Source: Verrucomicrobiota bacterium (GTDB lineage Bacteria; Verrucomicrobiota; Verrucomicrobiia; Opitutales; Intestinicryptomonadaceae). From it: a stretch of DNA of 41,414 nucleotides. The notes under the pieces were generated by a model, which did no database searches, was not told where the DNA came from, and saw only the letters and a list, made by a program, of their open reading frames with translations. Positions 16,571 to 24,779 of this stretch are shown here, piece after piece. The stretch is from positions 1 through 41,414 of the forward strand of contig QALA01000001.1 in NCBI GenBank assembly GCA_003343565.1. The letters run 5' to 3'. A program made the position numbers and the translations under genes. The stretch's first letter is position 1. Every line of letters starts with the position of its first letter.

Positions 16571-17295
16571 AAGACAAATCGAAGGTATTTCTCATGGCTG
16601 TATTTTTAATCTCCACAATAACGCTTGCGGCGGCTTCGATTTCCACTTTGGCGTTCGGAGAGACCGGCTGGGTGTATTCGGAGGGCGGTGCGCTCGAAAT
16701 ACTCCAGGCGGTTTTGCTGTTCTTCGCGCTTTTGTATTACGCGCACGCGCTGTTCCAAAAAAACGCGTCGGGAGAGCGCATGATAATTTTGTTTTTCGCA
16801 CTTTTGATGTGGGCTTTCATATTGCGGGAAGTCGATTTCGACAAAATGGGGCTTCCTTCCGCCGCCGTATTTATGCTCTACGGGCGGGGGCGCACTATAA
16901 CGCTTGTCGCCGGGTTTGCGGCGGCGTTGATAGGGGCGGCAATGCGCTTCAAGCACTATTTGAAAGCGTCGCTTTCCTTTGTCTTTTCCAAGCGCGGAGC
17001 TTTGATGGGGGCGGCATGCGTCCTGCTTTGGACGGGCTATGTCTTTGAACATCGCCTTGAAGTCGCCAATGCGGAGCTTTTCGAGGAAGGTTTTGAGCTT
17101 GCGGCTTACTGTCTGATTTTGACTTCCGCCGTTATGACGGAAAGAATTTCCGGGGATTCCTTCGGCAGTTCGACAGTTGGGGGCGAATCTTCGTCTCGTG
17201 CGCAGAAGGCCTTGTTTCCAGCGTTATGCCGGACGTTTTCGCCGCGGGAAAAGAGCGGGGAAAAATCCGAGGGCGAAGCAAAAATTCTCCAATGA
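16567..17295 (+). CDS. Polytopic membrane protein co-transcribed with TetR regulator
   Basis: 242 residues with about six hydrophobic helices near residues 8-28, 41-62, 71-88, 109-127, 143-161 and 173-191, and a polar Ser/Lys/Glu tail. The motifs YSEGGALEILQAVLLFFAL and FEEGFELAAYCLILTS are alike (acidic-Gly-xx-Glu before a helix), and LREVDFDK follows the third helix; acidic residues at helix starts suggest a conserved intramembrane site. I do not recognise the family with confidence. The ATG overlaps the TetR stop by 4 bases, so the pair is translationally coupled and the regulator probably controls this protein. The last 40 residues look less constrained and may reflect a displaced stop. 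Confidence 0.75.
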   Translation: MKDKSKVFLMAVFLISTITLAAASISTLAFGETGWVYSEGGALEILQAVLLFFALLYYAHALFQKNASGERMIILFFALLMWAFILREVDFDKMGLPSAAVFMLYGRGRTITLVAGFAAALIGAAMRFKHYLKASLSFVFSKRGALMGAACVLLWTGYVFEHRLEVANAELFEEGFELAAYCLILTSAVMTERISGDSFGSSTVGGESSSRAQKALFPALCRTFSPREKSGEKSEGEAKILQ

Positions 17296-17850
17296 GCTGT
17301 CGGGCGCAGAATTTGCGCGCCGTTTCGCGAAGGCCCTTGCGCGTGAAATAAATTGCAAGCCGCGCGCTGAACTGCTGCGGGCCGTTTTTTTTCGCCGTAT
17401 TTTGCGTCGCGCATTTTTGCCGCTTTTGGCCAATTGGAAGAACGCCTGAAAGAGCGGGCGGAAGGGCGGACAGGAGGGCGGCGAAAGCCGGATTGCAGGC
17501 CCGTTGGCCGCGCCCGTCCGGCATTCTTTTTGCGCGAAGTTGAAACGTTCGCCCGCATTGGAGCATAGCTGCGCCGGAATTTGCGCGTCGCGGCACTCTT
17601 CAATAAGGCGAACTTCGACCGGATCTCTGCGGAAGTTTTCCCGCATTTTCCGCCATATTCTTCGGGAGGGGATAACGCCGCCGTCAAAGAGCCGGTTTTT
17701 CCAATGTATTTGCGTGAAACCTTTTGCGTTTGTCCGGAAGGAGAATAGTTAGGCTTTCAAATGTGCGCGGCATTTGCAGACCCGCAATTTTAAATTTTCG
17801 CTCGTTAATTGGGATTTGATTTTCGGAATGTAAAATTTAGATTTGCGCCG
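17296..17850. other. Intergenic region, no gene seen
   Basis: GC-rich, with many CGCGC and TTTTT words; the frames present are Arg/Ala-rich shadows. No terminator, repeat or RNA gene could be supported. Confidence 0.45.
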
Positions 17851-18195
17851 ATGAAACTGATGCATGTTTATGGTTTCTTTTGTTATTTTGCGTACGCGGT
17901 CATAATTCCGCTTGCCGCGTGCGGGTGGCATTTTAAAAATGGAAACGGCTTGGATTTCGGGCGGATATTTGTTTTTGCCGCGCTGTACAGCCTAATTTCG
18001 TGGGGGGGAGTGTTGTCGATGTTGTATTTGCCGTATTTTTTCGGCCTTTATCAGATTCGCGGCCCCGAACTCGTTTTTGCGCTGTTTTTTGGCTGGGCGT
18101 ATTTGTGGGTTGCGTCGCTGCCCTGTTTTGTTTTGTACGGCTTGTTTTTGTTTGTTCGCCGATGGCGAAAAAAAGCCCGCCGCCGCGCAGTGTGA
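17851..18195 (+). CDS. Small three-helix membrane protein
   Basis: 114 residues from the ATG at 17851 (the frame is open from 17809). Hydrophobic helices lie near residues 7-26, 37-57 and 72-100, rich in Phe, Tyr, Leu and Trp, and a basic tail (RRWRKKARRR) should stay in the cytoplasm by the positive-inside rule. The base composition is more T-rich than the flanks, as expected for membrane-coding DNA. No ribosome-binding site and no family similarity that I can name. It stands alone between two long non-coding stretches. It is probably real because of the regular hydrophobic pattern, but function is unknown. Confidence 0.55.
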   Translation: MKLMHVYGFFCYFAYAVIIPLAACGWHFKNGNGLDFGRIFVFAALYSLISWGGVLSMLYLPYFFGLYQIRGPELVFALFFGWAYLWVASLPCFVLYGLFLFVRRWRKKARRRAV

Positions 18196-18632
18196 AACCT
18201 CCCGAATCCGAAGGATTTTGAAACCCGAACTTTGTCCGCAATGTACGGCATTGCCGGCTGACGCTTGTTGAATGCCGCGCTCGGCGTATCGTCCGCCGCC
18301 GCCTGTCGACATATGCAGATAAGCGTCGGTTTCCTCCGCGCGCGCCAAGCCTCAGATGTCGCCTCTTAAAAGCTTGCCGACGCCGAAATGTTGCGCGCGG
18401 CTTCAAATTGCGGGTTCGCGGTTTTTACAAGGGCCGCGCCGCACCGATACTTTTTTCATTGCATTCCGGAATTTCATTGCGCCAAAAACTGCCGCATGCG
18501 CGCCTTGCGGGATTTTTTAGTTTCATTTCGGTTTACTTTGGGCGCACTTGCCGCCGCAAAAAATGCTTGAGAAGGCGGTTTGGTTGGTGTTCAATTAACC
18601 GATTAGCATAAAATTCGAGAACAATTATTCAT
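18196..18632. other. Intergenic region upstream of icd
   Basis: No gene is supported. Near the icd start, TTGGTG (18584-18589) with CATAAA (18607-18612), 17 bases apart, is a possible weak promoter; the icd ATG has no ribosome-binding site and follows an AT-rich leader. Confidence 0.35.
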
Positions 18633-19856
18633 ATGAACAGCAAGGGCCAAAAAATAACGATATCCGACGGCAAGCTTTCCGTGCCGTCAAATCCCGTAAT
18701 TCCGTTTATCGAAGGCGACGGGACGGGGCCTGACATCTGGCGCGCGTCCGTGCGCGTTTTCGATGCGGCCGTCGACAAGGCGTACGGCGGCGCGAGGAAA
18801 ATAGAATGGCGGGAGGTTTTGGCGGGCGAAAAGGCGTTCAACCGCACCGGAAATTGGCTGCCGGAGGAGACTCTCAAAGTGTTCGGCGAATGTCTGGTCG
18901 GGATAAAGGGGCCGCTGACAACGCCCATCGGCGGGGGGATACGCTCCCTGAACGTCGCGTTGCGCCAGGAGCTTGACCTGTACGTCTGCCAGCGTCCGGT
19001 GCGTTATTTCAGCGGGATTGAGAGCCCCGTAAAGCGCCCCGATTTGGTTGACATGGTTATATTCCGCGAAAATACCGAAGACATCTACGCGGGAATAGAA
19101 TTTGAGCGCGGCTCCGACGACGCGGAGAAAATCAAGGAATTTTTGAAGGCGGAGTTCCCGCAAAAATATGCCAAGATACGCTTCCCCGACAGCTGCGGAA
19201 TCGGCATAAAGCCGGTGTCGCAGGAGGGCACGGCGCGCTTGGTGGAATCGGCCATAGAGTATGCGATCGCCCGGAAGCGCAAGAGCGTGACGCTCGTGCA
19301 CAAGGGGAACATCATGAAGTTCACCGAAGGCGCGTTCCGCGATTGGGGGTACGAGGTCGCCCGGCAGAAATTCGGCGCCCAGCCCATAGACGGCGGGCCG
19401 TGGTGCAGGCTTCCCTGCGGAATAGTGGTAAAGGACGTCATTGCGGACGCGTTTCTCCAGCAGATACTCACGCGCCCTGCCGAGTACGACGTCGTCGCCA
19501 CGCTCAATCTCAACGGCGACTACATTTCGGACGCGCTCGCCGCGCAGGTCGGCGGCATAGGAATTGCGCCGGGCGGCAACATAAACTACCGCAGCGGCCA
19601 CGCGATATTTGAGGCCACGCACGGCACGGCGCCAAAGTACGCCAATCTCGACAAGGTCAATCCCGGCTCGCTGATTTTGTCCGGCGAGATGATGCTGCGT
19701 TATCTCGGCTGGAATGAGGCCGCCGACATTTTGATAGGCTCGCTTGAGTCCGCAATAGAGGCCAAGCGCGTGACGTACGATTTGGCGCGCCTCATCGACG
19801 GCGCCGTCGAGGTAAAGTGCTCGCAGTTTGCCGACGAGATAATTTCAAAGATGTAG
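18633..19856 (+). CDS. icd: NADP-dependent isocitrate dehydrogenase
   Basis: 407 residues, close to E. coli Icd (416) along the whole length. It oxidatively decarboxylates isocitrate to 2-oxoglutarate. The substrate serine loop is in TTPIGGGIRSLNVALRQELD, and the signature NLNGDYISDALAAQVGG is intact. NADP choice is supported by HGTAPKYA (Lys-Tyr) and by Tyr and Arg in VTYDLARLIDG, matching Lys344/Tyr345 and Tyr391/Arg395 of the E. coli enzyme. Compared with E. coli there is a short deletion after DGGPW. The PfkB gene starts 8 bases after the stop and proA 57 bases after that, so one transcript is likely; the enzyme would supply 2-oxoglutarate for glutamate and, through proA, proline. Confidence 0.98.
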   Translation: MNSKGQKITISDGKLSVPSNPVIPFIEGDGTGPDIWRASVRVFDAAVDKAYGGARKIEWREVLAGEKAFNRTGNWLPEETLKVFGECLVGIKGPLTTPIGGGIRSLNVALRQELDLYVCQRPVRYFSGIESPVKRPDLVDMVIFRENTEDIYAGIEFERGSDDAEKIKEFLKAEFPQKYAKIRFPDSCGIGIKPVSQEGTARLVESAIEYAIARKRKSVTLVHKGNIMKFTEGAFRDWGYEVARQKFGAQPIDGGPWCRLPCGIVVKDVIADAFLQQILTRPAEYDVVATLNLNGDYISDALAAQVGGIGIAPGGNINYRSGHAIFEATHGTAPKYANLDKVNPGSLILSGEMMLRYLGWNEAADILIGSLESAIEAKRVTYDLARLIDGAVEVKCSQFADEIISKM

Positions 19857-19864
19857 GCGTTTTC

Positions 19865-20791
19865 ATGCATAGAAAAGGCGCGCAAAACAGGCTGTTAGTG
19901 CTCGGCTCCATCGCCTACGACTGCATAGAGACGCCGGTCGCCAGCGAGGACTACATTTTGGGCGGATCCGCAAGCTATGCGGGATTGGCCGCGTCGTTTT
20001 TTGCCCCGGTCGATTTGGTCGGCGCGGTGGGAAACGATTTCAAGCAAAGCGACATCGACAGGCTCAAGGCGCACGGCATCGGGTTGGACAACGTCGTCCG
20101 GTTCGGCGAGAAACCGAGCTTTTTTTGGCGCGGAAAATATTTTGACGACTTCAACACCAGGGAAACCATAGACGTTCGCATGAACTGCTACGAGGACTAC
20201 GCCGGCGCGACGCTCAACGATTCCGCCCGCAGTTCGAAGTACGCGCTTTTGGGCAATATTTCCACGCAGATACAGGCGGGGGTTTTCGGGCAGCTCAACG
20301 ATCCGTCGTTCGTGATGCTCGACACCATGGACCTTTGGATACGCAATTCCAACGAGTGTCTTAGGGAGCTTGTCGGCAAGGTCGACGTTCTCGTGCTCAA
20401 CGATTCCGAAGCCCGGCTTTTCGCCGACACGTCGAATCTGATTTGCGCCGGCGACAGGATAATCGAAATGGGGGCCAAGAGCGCGATCATAAAGACCGGC
20501 GAGTACGGCGCGATGCTCTTTCACGAGGACGGATTTTTTACATTGCCCGCATATCCCGTCCGCGCCCTCCACGATCCCACCGGCGCGGGCGACACTTTTG
20601 CCGGCGCGCTCGCAGGCTATGTGGCTTCAAAGGATTCCTCGGATTTTGAAACGCTCAAAATGGCCATGGTTTACGGGGCGGCCGCCGCGTCGATTGCCGT
20701 AGAGTCGTTTTCCTGCTACAAGCTGGAGGAGACGGGAATGGCCGAAATAAGGCGCCGGGCGGACTACATAATGAAAATAACGAAGATTTGA
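19865..20791 (+). CDS. PfkB-family sugar/nucleoside kinase
   Basis: 308 residues. Ribokinase-like fold: the N-terminal GGSASYAGLAASFFAPVDLV and VGAVGNDF match PfkB signature 1, and DPTGAGDTFAGALAGY is signature 2 with the catalytic Asp in GAGD. The opening LLVLGSIAYDCIETP is typical of a cytosolic PfkB subgroup common in Verrucomicrobiota, Planctomycetota and Chloroflexota whose substrate is not settled, so I give no gene symbol. The ATG at 19865 has a weak AGG site; it lies 8 bases after icd and appears to be in the same transcript, followed by proA. Adenosine- or ribokinase activity is possible. Confidence 0.9.
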   Translation: MHRKGAQNRLLVLGSIAYDCIETPVASEDYILGGSASYAGLAASFFAPVDLVGAVGNDFKQSDIDRLKAHGIGLDNVVRFGEKPSFFWRGKYFDDFNTRETIDVRMNCYEDYAGATLNDSARSSKYALLGNISTQIQAGVFGQLNDPSFVMLDTMDLWIRNSNECLRELVGKVDVLVLNDSEARLFADTSNLICAGDRIIEMGAKSAIIKTGEYGAMLFHEDGFFTLPAYPVRALHDPTGAGDTFAGALAGYVASKDSSDFETLKMAMVYGAAAASIAVESFSCYKLEETGMAEIRRRADYIMKITKI

Positions 20792-20848
20792 CGCGCAAGG
20801 CGGAAGGCGTTGAGCGCAAAAATTTTTTAAATCGGGAGGGACGATGGA

Positions 20849-22123
20849 ATGAAAAGCGTATCGGAAATCGCCGCGGACGCGCGCCGGGCGGCTTTGAAAT
20901 TGGCGAATGTCCCGGCGGAACGAAAGAATGCCGCGCTGGAGATTCTGGCGCGCAGGCTCGCCGAGGGCGCGGGCGCGATAATTGCGGAAAATTCGTCCGA
21001 TTTGGCCGCGGCGGAGAAGTCCGGGCTGTCCGGTCCCATGTTGGAGCGTCTGTCGCTCGACGCCGAACGAATCGCCCGAATGGCCGAGGGCGTAAGGCAG
21101 GTTGCGTCGCTGCCCGATCCCGTGGGGGAAATCGTTGAAACGTCGGTTCGCCCGAACGGGTTGAAGATTGTAAAGGTGCGCGTGCCGATAGGCGTAATAG
21201 GCGTAATTTACGAGAGCCGCCCGAATGTCACAATCGACTGCGCCGCGCTGTGCATAAAGAGCGGCAACGCGGCAATCTTGCGCGGCGGAAGCGAGGCGTT
21301 CAAAACCAACATGGCGCTGGCGAAAATAATCGGAGAGTCCCTGTCGGAGGCGGGATTGGACCCGAACTGCGTCCAGCTGATTCCAACGTGCGAGCGTTCC
21401 GCGCTCGGAGAATTGCTGAAGCTCGACCGCTATGTGGACTGCATAATTCCGCGCGGCGGCGAGGGGCTCATCAGATTTGTCGTCGAGAACTCGTCCGTGC
21501 CGGTCATCAAGCACTACAAGGGCGTGTGCACCGTTTATCTCGACAAGTCCGCCGACGAACGCCTGTCCAAAATTTTGACGATAGACGCCAAGTGCCAGCG
21601 TCCGTCCGTGTGCAATGCGGCGGAGAATTTGATAGTCCATTCCGGGGCTGCCGAGAAGCTGCTTCCCCCCGTTGCGCGGGAGCTTGCCGCGCGCGGAGTG
21701 CAGCTGCGCGCGTCCGCGCGCGCGAAGGCGGTTTTGCAAAAACACGGCATCGCCTGCGTCGACGCCAGCCCGGAGGATTTTAAAACCGAATATGTCGATT
21801 TGATAATATCCGTAGACTTGGTGGACTCGGCGGAGGACGCCGTGGATTTTATCAATGCGAACGGATCCGGGCATTCCGACCTGATTGTGGCGCAGGACGC
21901 GCGCGCGGCGGAGATTTTCCAGAACGGCGTGGACGGCGCGACGGTTTATTGGAACGCCTCGACCCGCTTTACCGACGGCTTTGAATTTGGACTCGGTGCC
22001 GAAATAGGAATTTCCACCGACAAGCTTCACGCCCGCGGCCCGATGGGACTGCGGGAAATGTGTTCCTACAAATACAAAATTTTTGGCGACGGCCAGACGC
22101 GCGGAGCGCCTGCGGACGTTTGA
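20849..22123 (+). CDS. proA: Glutamate-5-semialdehyde dehydrogenase (gamma-glutamyl phosphate reductase)
   Basis: 424 residues, usual ProA length. It reduces gamma-glutamyl phosphate to the semialdehyde in proline synthesis with NADPH. Family motifs in order: RVPIGVIGVIYESRPNVT near 111, LRGGSEAFKTN near 144, IPRGGEGLIRFV near 200, HYKGVCTVYLD near 222 and the active-site segment CQRPSVCNAAEN with the catalytic Cys255. The end RGPMGLREMCSYKYKIFGDG is conserved. A strong GGGAGGG ribosome-binding site lies 8 bases before the ATG at 20849. proB is not in the window. It is the last gene of the icd-PfkB-proA group; no clear terminator follows. Confidence 0.97.
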   Translation: MKSVSEIAADARRAALKLANVPAERKNAALEILARRLAEGAGAIIAENSSDLAAAEKSGLSGPMLERLSLDAERIARMAEGVRQVASLPDPVGEIVETSVRPNGLKIVKVRVPIGVIGVIYESRPNVTIDCAALCIKSGNAAILRGGSEAFKTNMALAKIIGESLSEAGLDPNCVQLIPTCERSALGELLKLDRYVDCIIPRGGEGLIRFVVENSSVPVIKHYKGVCTVYLDKSADERLSKILTIDAKCQRPSVCNAAENLIVHSGAAEKLLPPVARELAARGVQLRASARAKAVLQKHGIACVDASPEDFKTEYVDLIISVDLVDSAEDAVDFINANGSGHSDLIVAQDARAAEIFQNGVDGATVYWNASTRFTDGFEFGLGAEIGISTDKLHARGPMGLREMCSYKYKIFGDGQTRGAPADV

Positions 22124-22162
22124 AGCCGGCTCCTTGCGCCGCCGCGAATGCTTTGCCGCGCG

Positions 22163-22245
22163 CGCGGCGCAAGTTTGGCGGATTGATTGTTTCGTACGGG
22201 CGAGATTTGTTTGCCTGCGGCATTTGGCGGCAAAATACCGTTCGT
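22163..22245 (+). repeat. Dispersed intergenic repeat, copy A
   Basis: The 22-base core at 22171-22192 (AAGTTTGGCGGATTGATTG plus TTT) recurs exactly at 27043-27064, and similarity continues weakly downstream for about 50 bases (GGGCG, then TTTGTTTG, then GCGGCAA). A partial third copy is at 26595-26619. Confidence 0.6.
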
Positions 22246-22551
22246 GTCGGCATGCGCTCCATGTTGGAATAAGTATAATTGAACGCTTTGTTTGTCCGTT
22301 TGAGGCAATCTGTAAAATGGAACGGACGAGGGGGGACGGACGGACGGGACTGCTTCTTATGCGCCGCTTGCGGAAACGCCGGTGGGGCGTGTGTTGCGGC
22401 GCGTTTTCGAATTGCGCGGTATTGACGTTTGAAAGATGAGATTGAAAACGGGAAATTGCGGGAAATAATGGGGAATGTCGGGATTTTAAAGGTTTTGGGG
22501 GCGGACTTGTTGGCCGGATTTGAGTTTGGAAACTTTTTGCGCCGGCTCTTC

Positions 22552-22685
22552 AAAATGAAGTAAGATTTGGAAAGGCTTTCGTCCTGTTCCAAGCCTAACT
22601 ATAAGTTGAAGCGTCCTTGCAATTTTCCTGAATCGCCATTGCAACACCCTTCCCAAAAACCTTTTTCCAAATCCTGCTTCATTTT
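22552..22685. repeat. Imperfect inverted repeat pair
   Basis: AAAATGAAG-TAAGATTTGGAAA at 22552-22573 recurs in reverse complement at 22664-22685 with two mismatches. The arms are about 90 bases apart. They could form a long stem, or be ends of a small defective element; no coding sequence lies between them. Confidence 0.5.
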
Positions 22686-22825
22686 TCCAAAATCAAACTT
22701 CACGATGCAGTAGTATTACGCGGTATTATAAAATTGCGCGGCGGACTTACAGCCGTTAAAAGTCGTTAAAAAAATGCGGGCCGCCGGATAAATTCGAGCT
22801 GTAGGATTTGTCAGGCGGGTCTCGT

Positions 22826-22854
22826 AAAAAAAAGGCCGTCCAAATTGGACGGCC
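22826..22854 (-). terminator. Intrinsic terminator of the second PEP-CTERM gene
   Basis: Minus strand: GGCCGTCC, loop AATTT, GGACGGCC, then eight T. It lies 47 bases after the stop of the gene at 22902-24470. Confidence 0.93.
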
Positions 22855-22901
22855 TCGAACTATATATTATCCCCTAAAAAAATCTTTCGCCAATTCGAGG
22901 C

Positions 22902-24470
22902 CTACTTGCGCCTTCTTCTGTGCGCGGCAAGCGCAATCGCGGCAAGGCCGAGTATCGCCGCCCATTCCGCAGGCTCCGGCACAGTGTAGGTAATGTACAG
23001 CCCGTCGGCGGCGTTTTGCACGGTGAAGTAATATTGCTCGCCGTAGTAGTCGTATACCTTGTAGTCGTCCGTGGTTGTAAATGTTATGCCGCTTTCGGCC
23101 GCTTCGGCCCACGATATTACCTTTATGCCGACGTCGTTTTCTATCATGAAGTCTATGAACTCGTCGGGATTGTTGCCGTTGAAATTCTTGAGGTCTATTA
23201 TTACGGCGCCTTCTCCCTTTGCGGAGCCGGAGAGCGTGAGAGTGTCGCACACAATGCCGGAGCCTCCTTCGGCGTAGTCCATCTTGACGACTATCGTTCC
23301 GCCGCCGTCGGAGACCTCCATGTCGGCAAAGAGGAAGTTCCCGCCGGCGTTGCCCGAATTGCCGAATTTTGCTGAGGCTGCCCCCGATTCCCTTGCAAGC
23401 TTGAGATTGCCGTGGTTTACGGAAGAGGAAGTTTCCGCGCCGTAATTTAAATACAGCCCGCCGCTCAAAAGCGTGACGCCGCCCGTAAATGAAAATTCGG
23501 AGCCGGTGAAGGACTGGCTGTAATCCTTGTATCCCGTGATGTTTTTATCATTGTCAAAGTCCACGCTGCGCATGACAATCGACATTTTCGCCCCGGAAGC
23601 CGCCGTCTGGTAGAGGCTGCTGGAGCTTGAGGCGTCGCCGGCGTTGTTGGTAAACACTATCGTCCAGCTTCCGGTTGAGGCGGCGGTGGAGTTTACCATA
23701 AATGCGGCCGTGCCGCTTGCGCCGTTTATCCAGGAATATACATTGCGATTTACAACGCCGCTGTCCGTACCGCCCATTCCGAGTGTCAGCGGCGAACCGT
23801 CGTACATGTAATTTTCTGTTTGGTTTTGCACCGCAGTGGCGGTGATGCCGCCTTTGAAGACGGAGTCGGGATTGTCGATACTCCCGCTGCCCGTGCCGAC
23901 GTAAAGCGACGGCCTGTTATTTGTGGCTCCCCGAATGGTGGTGACGCCTTCAACCCACAGGCTGTCCAGTATTCCCCTTCTGGCATCGGGCGAACCCATA
24001 GCCGCGCAATTTATGGTCAAATTCCCGCCGACTTTCAAATTGCCGGCGCCGTAATAATACATATAGCTGTTTAAGATAAAGTCTCCCGTAGTGGTAAGCG
24101 TGGAGCCGTTGTTGCTTACGAGCGTCGTATAGGTCATGCTGTATTCGACGCTTGCGACGTTGATGTCGACGTCCAGCCAGACCTTTTTGTTGTTTGTGCC
24201 TATGTTGTTGTCACAATGGGCAAAGACGATGGAATCTTCGGCGGTAAAAGCCGGAAATTCCGTGCAGTTGACCCTGTTGCCTTCGGAGTCCAGAGTGTAC
24301 CAGAGGTATTTGGTTTCGCCGTCGACTTCGACGGTGAGGGTCTGAATGCTGATGTCGGTTGCGTCGCTGAGCTTGTACTGTACGGTGTCGTAATAGTACG
24401 TTTCGGCGCGCGAACAAACGAGCGAGACCGAAAACAACGCAACCAGAAAGAGCGCATTTTTTAAGGACAT
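22902..24470 (-). CDS. Secreted beta-rich PEP-CTERM protein
   Basis: 522 residues. A signal peptide (core LFLVALFSVSLVC) is cut near SRA, so the mature protein probably begins ETYYYD. The body is Ser/Thr/Asn/Gly-rich beta structure with autotransporter-like turns (GGVTLLSGGLYLNYG). The tail from residue 497 is VPEPAEWAAILGLAAIALAA plus basic residues, the PEP-CTERM signal. Residues 330-497 are very close to the protein at 27376-28935 (SDGGGTIVVKMDYAEGGSGI, IKVISWAEAAESGI, TTDDYKVYDYYGE, ADGLYITYT) and more distantly to the one at 8555-10009. The gene has its own good promoter and terminator and no ribosome-binding site; the leader is extremely AT-rich. Function is unknown; a surface or extracellular matrix component is plausible. 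Confidence 0.9.
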   Translation of the reverse strand: MSLKNALFLVALFSVSLVCSRAETYYYDTVQYKLSDATDISIQTLTVEVDGETKYLWYTLDSEGNRVNCTEFPAFTAEDSIVFAHCDNNIGTNNKKVWLDVDINVASVEYSMTYTTLVSNNGSTLTTTGDFILNSYMYYYGAGNLKVGGNLTINCAAMGSPDARRGILDSLWVEGVTTIRGATNNRPSLYVGTGSGSIDNPDSVFKGGITATAVQNQTENYMYDGSPLTLGMGGTDSGVVNRNVYSWINGASGTAAFMVNSTAASTGSWTIVFTNNAGDASSSSSLYQTAASGAKMSIVMRSVDFDNDKNITGYKDYSQSFTGSEFSFTGGVTLLSGGLYLNYGAETSSSVNHGNLKLARESGAASAKFGNSGNAGGNFLFADMEVSDGGGTIVVKMDYAEGGSGIVCDTLTLSGSAKGEGAVIIDLKNFNGNNPDEFIDFMIENDVGIKVISWAEAAESGITFTTTDDYKVYDYYGEQYYFTVQNAADGLYITYTVPEPAEWAAILGLAAIALAAHRRRRK

Positions 24471-24514
24471 AATCGTTAAGATTTTTTATTAATAAATAAT
24501 TTTAATATTATTAT

Positions 24515-24543
24515 TTTATATGAGTAAGATGCGGAAAAGTCAA
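24515..24543 (-). promoter_or_regulatory. Strong sigma70-type promoter of the second PEP-CTERM gene
   Basis: Minus strand: TTGACT at 24538-24543, exactly 17 bases, TATAAA at 24515-24520. It would give a 5' leader of about 38 bases made almost only of A and T. Confidence 0.75.
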
Positions 24544-24723
24544 ATGTTTTTTCAAATATCGAATTGGGCGCCGAATATCTTGAGGCATTCTGATATAATA
24601 TAGTATTTTCAGTTTAAGTTTTTTTGCCGTTCCCCTTTTCCATTCCGATTGCGCGCGCATGTTTTAATATGTCCGCCTTGCCGATTTCCGAGCGCGTCCG
24701 CTTTGCCGCATGCGCGAAAGGGC

Positions 24724-24756
24724 AAAAAAAAGCCGCCTCGCGTTTGCGGAGGCGGC
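24724..24756 (-). terminator. Intrinsic terminator of the carboxyltransferase gene
   Basis: Minus strand: GCCGCCTC, loop CGCAAACGC, GAGGCGGC, then eight T, 23 bases after the stop of the gene at 24780-26246. Confidence 0.92.
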
Positions 24757-24779
24757 CTTTGAAAAAAACTTTCCGGTTG

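Larger units (their letters stand above)
22124..22825. other. Intergenic region with repeats
   Basis: No gene is supported. It holds one copy of a dispersed repeat (22163-22245) and an imperfect inverted repeat (22552-22685), listed separately. Confidence 0.5.

Noticed and set aside
20627..22030. A 467-codon minus-strand frame opposite proA and the PfkB gene
   Set aside because: Both sense genes are unmistakable; the antisense frame is composition-driven.
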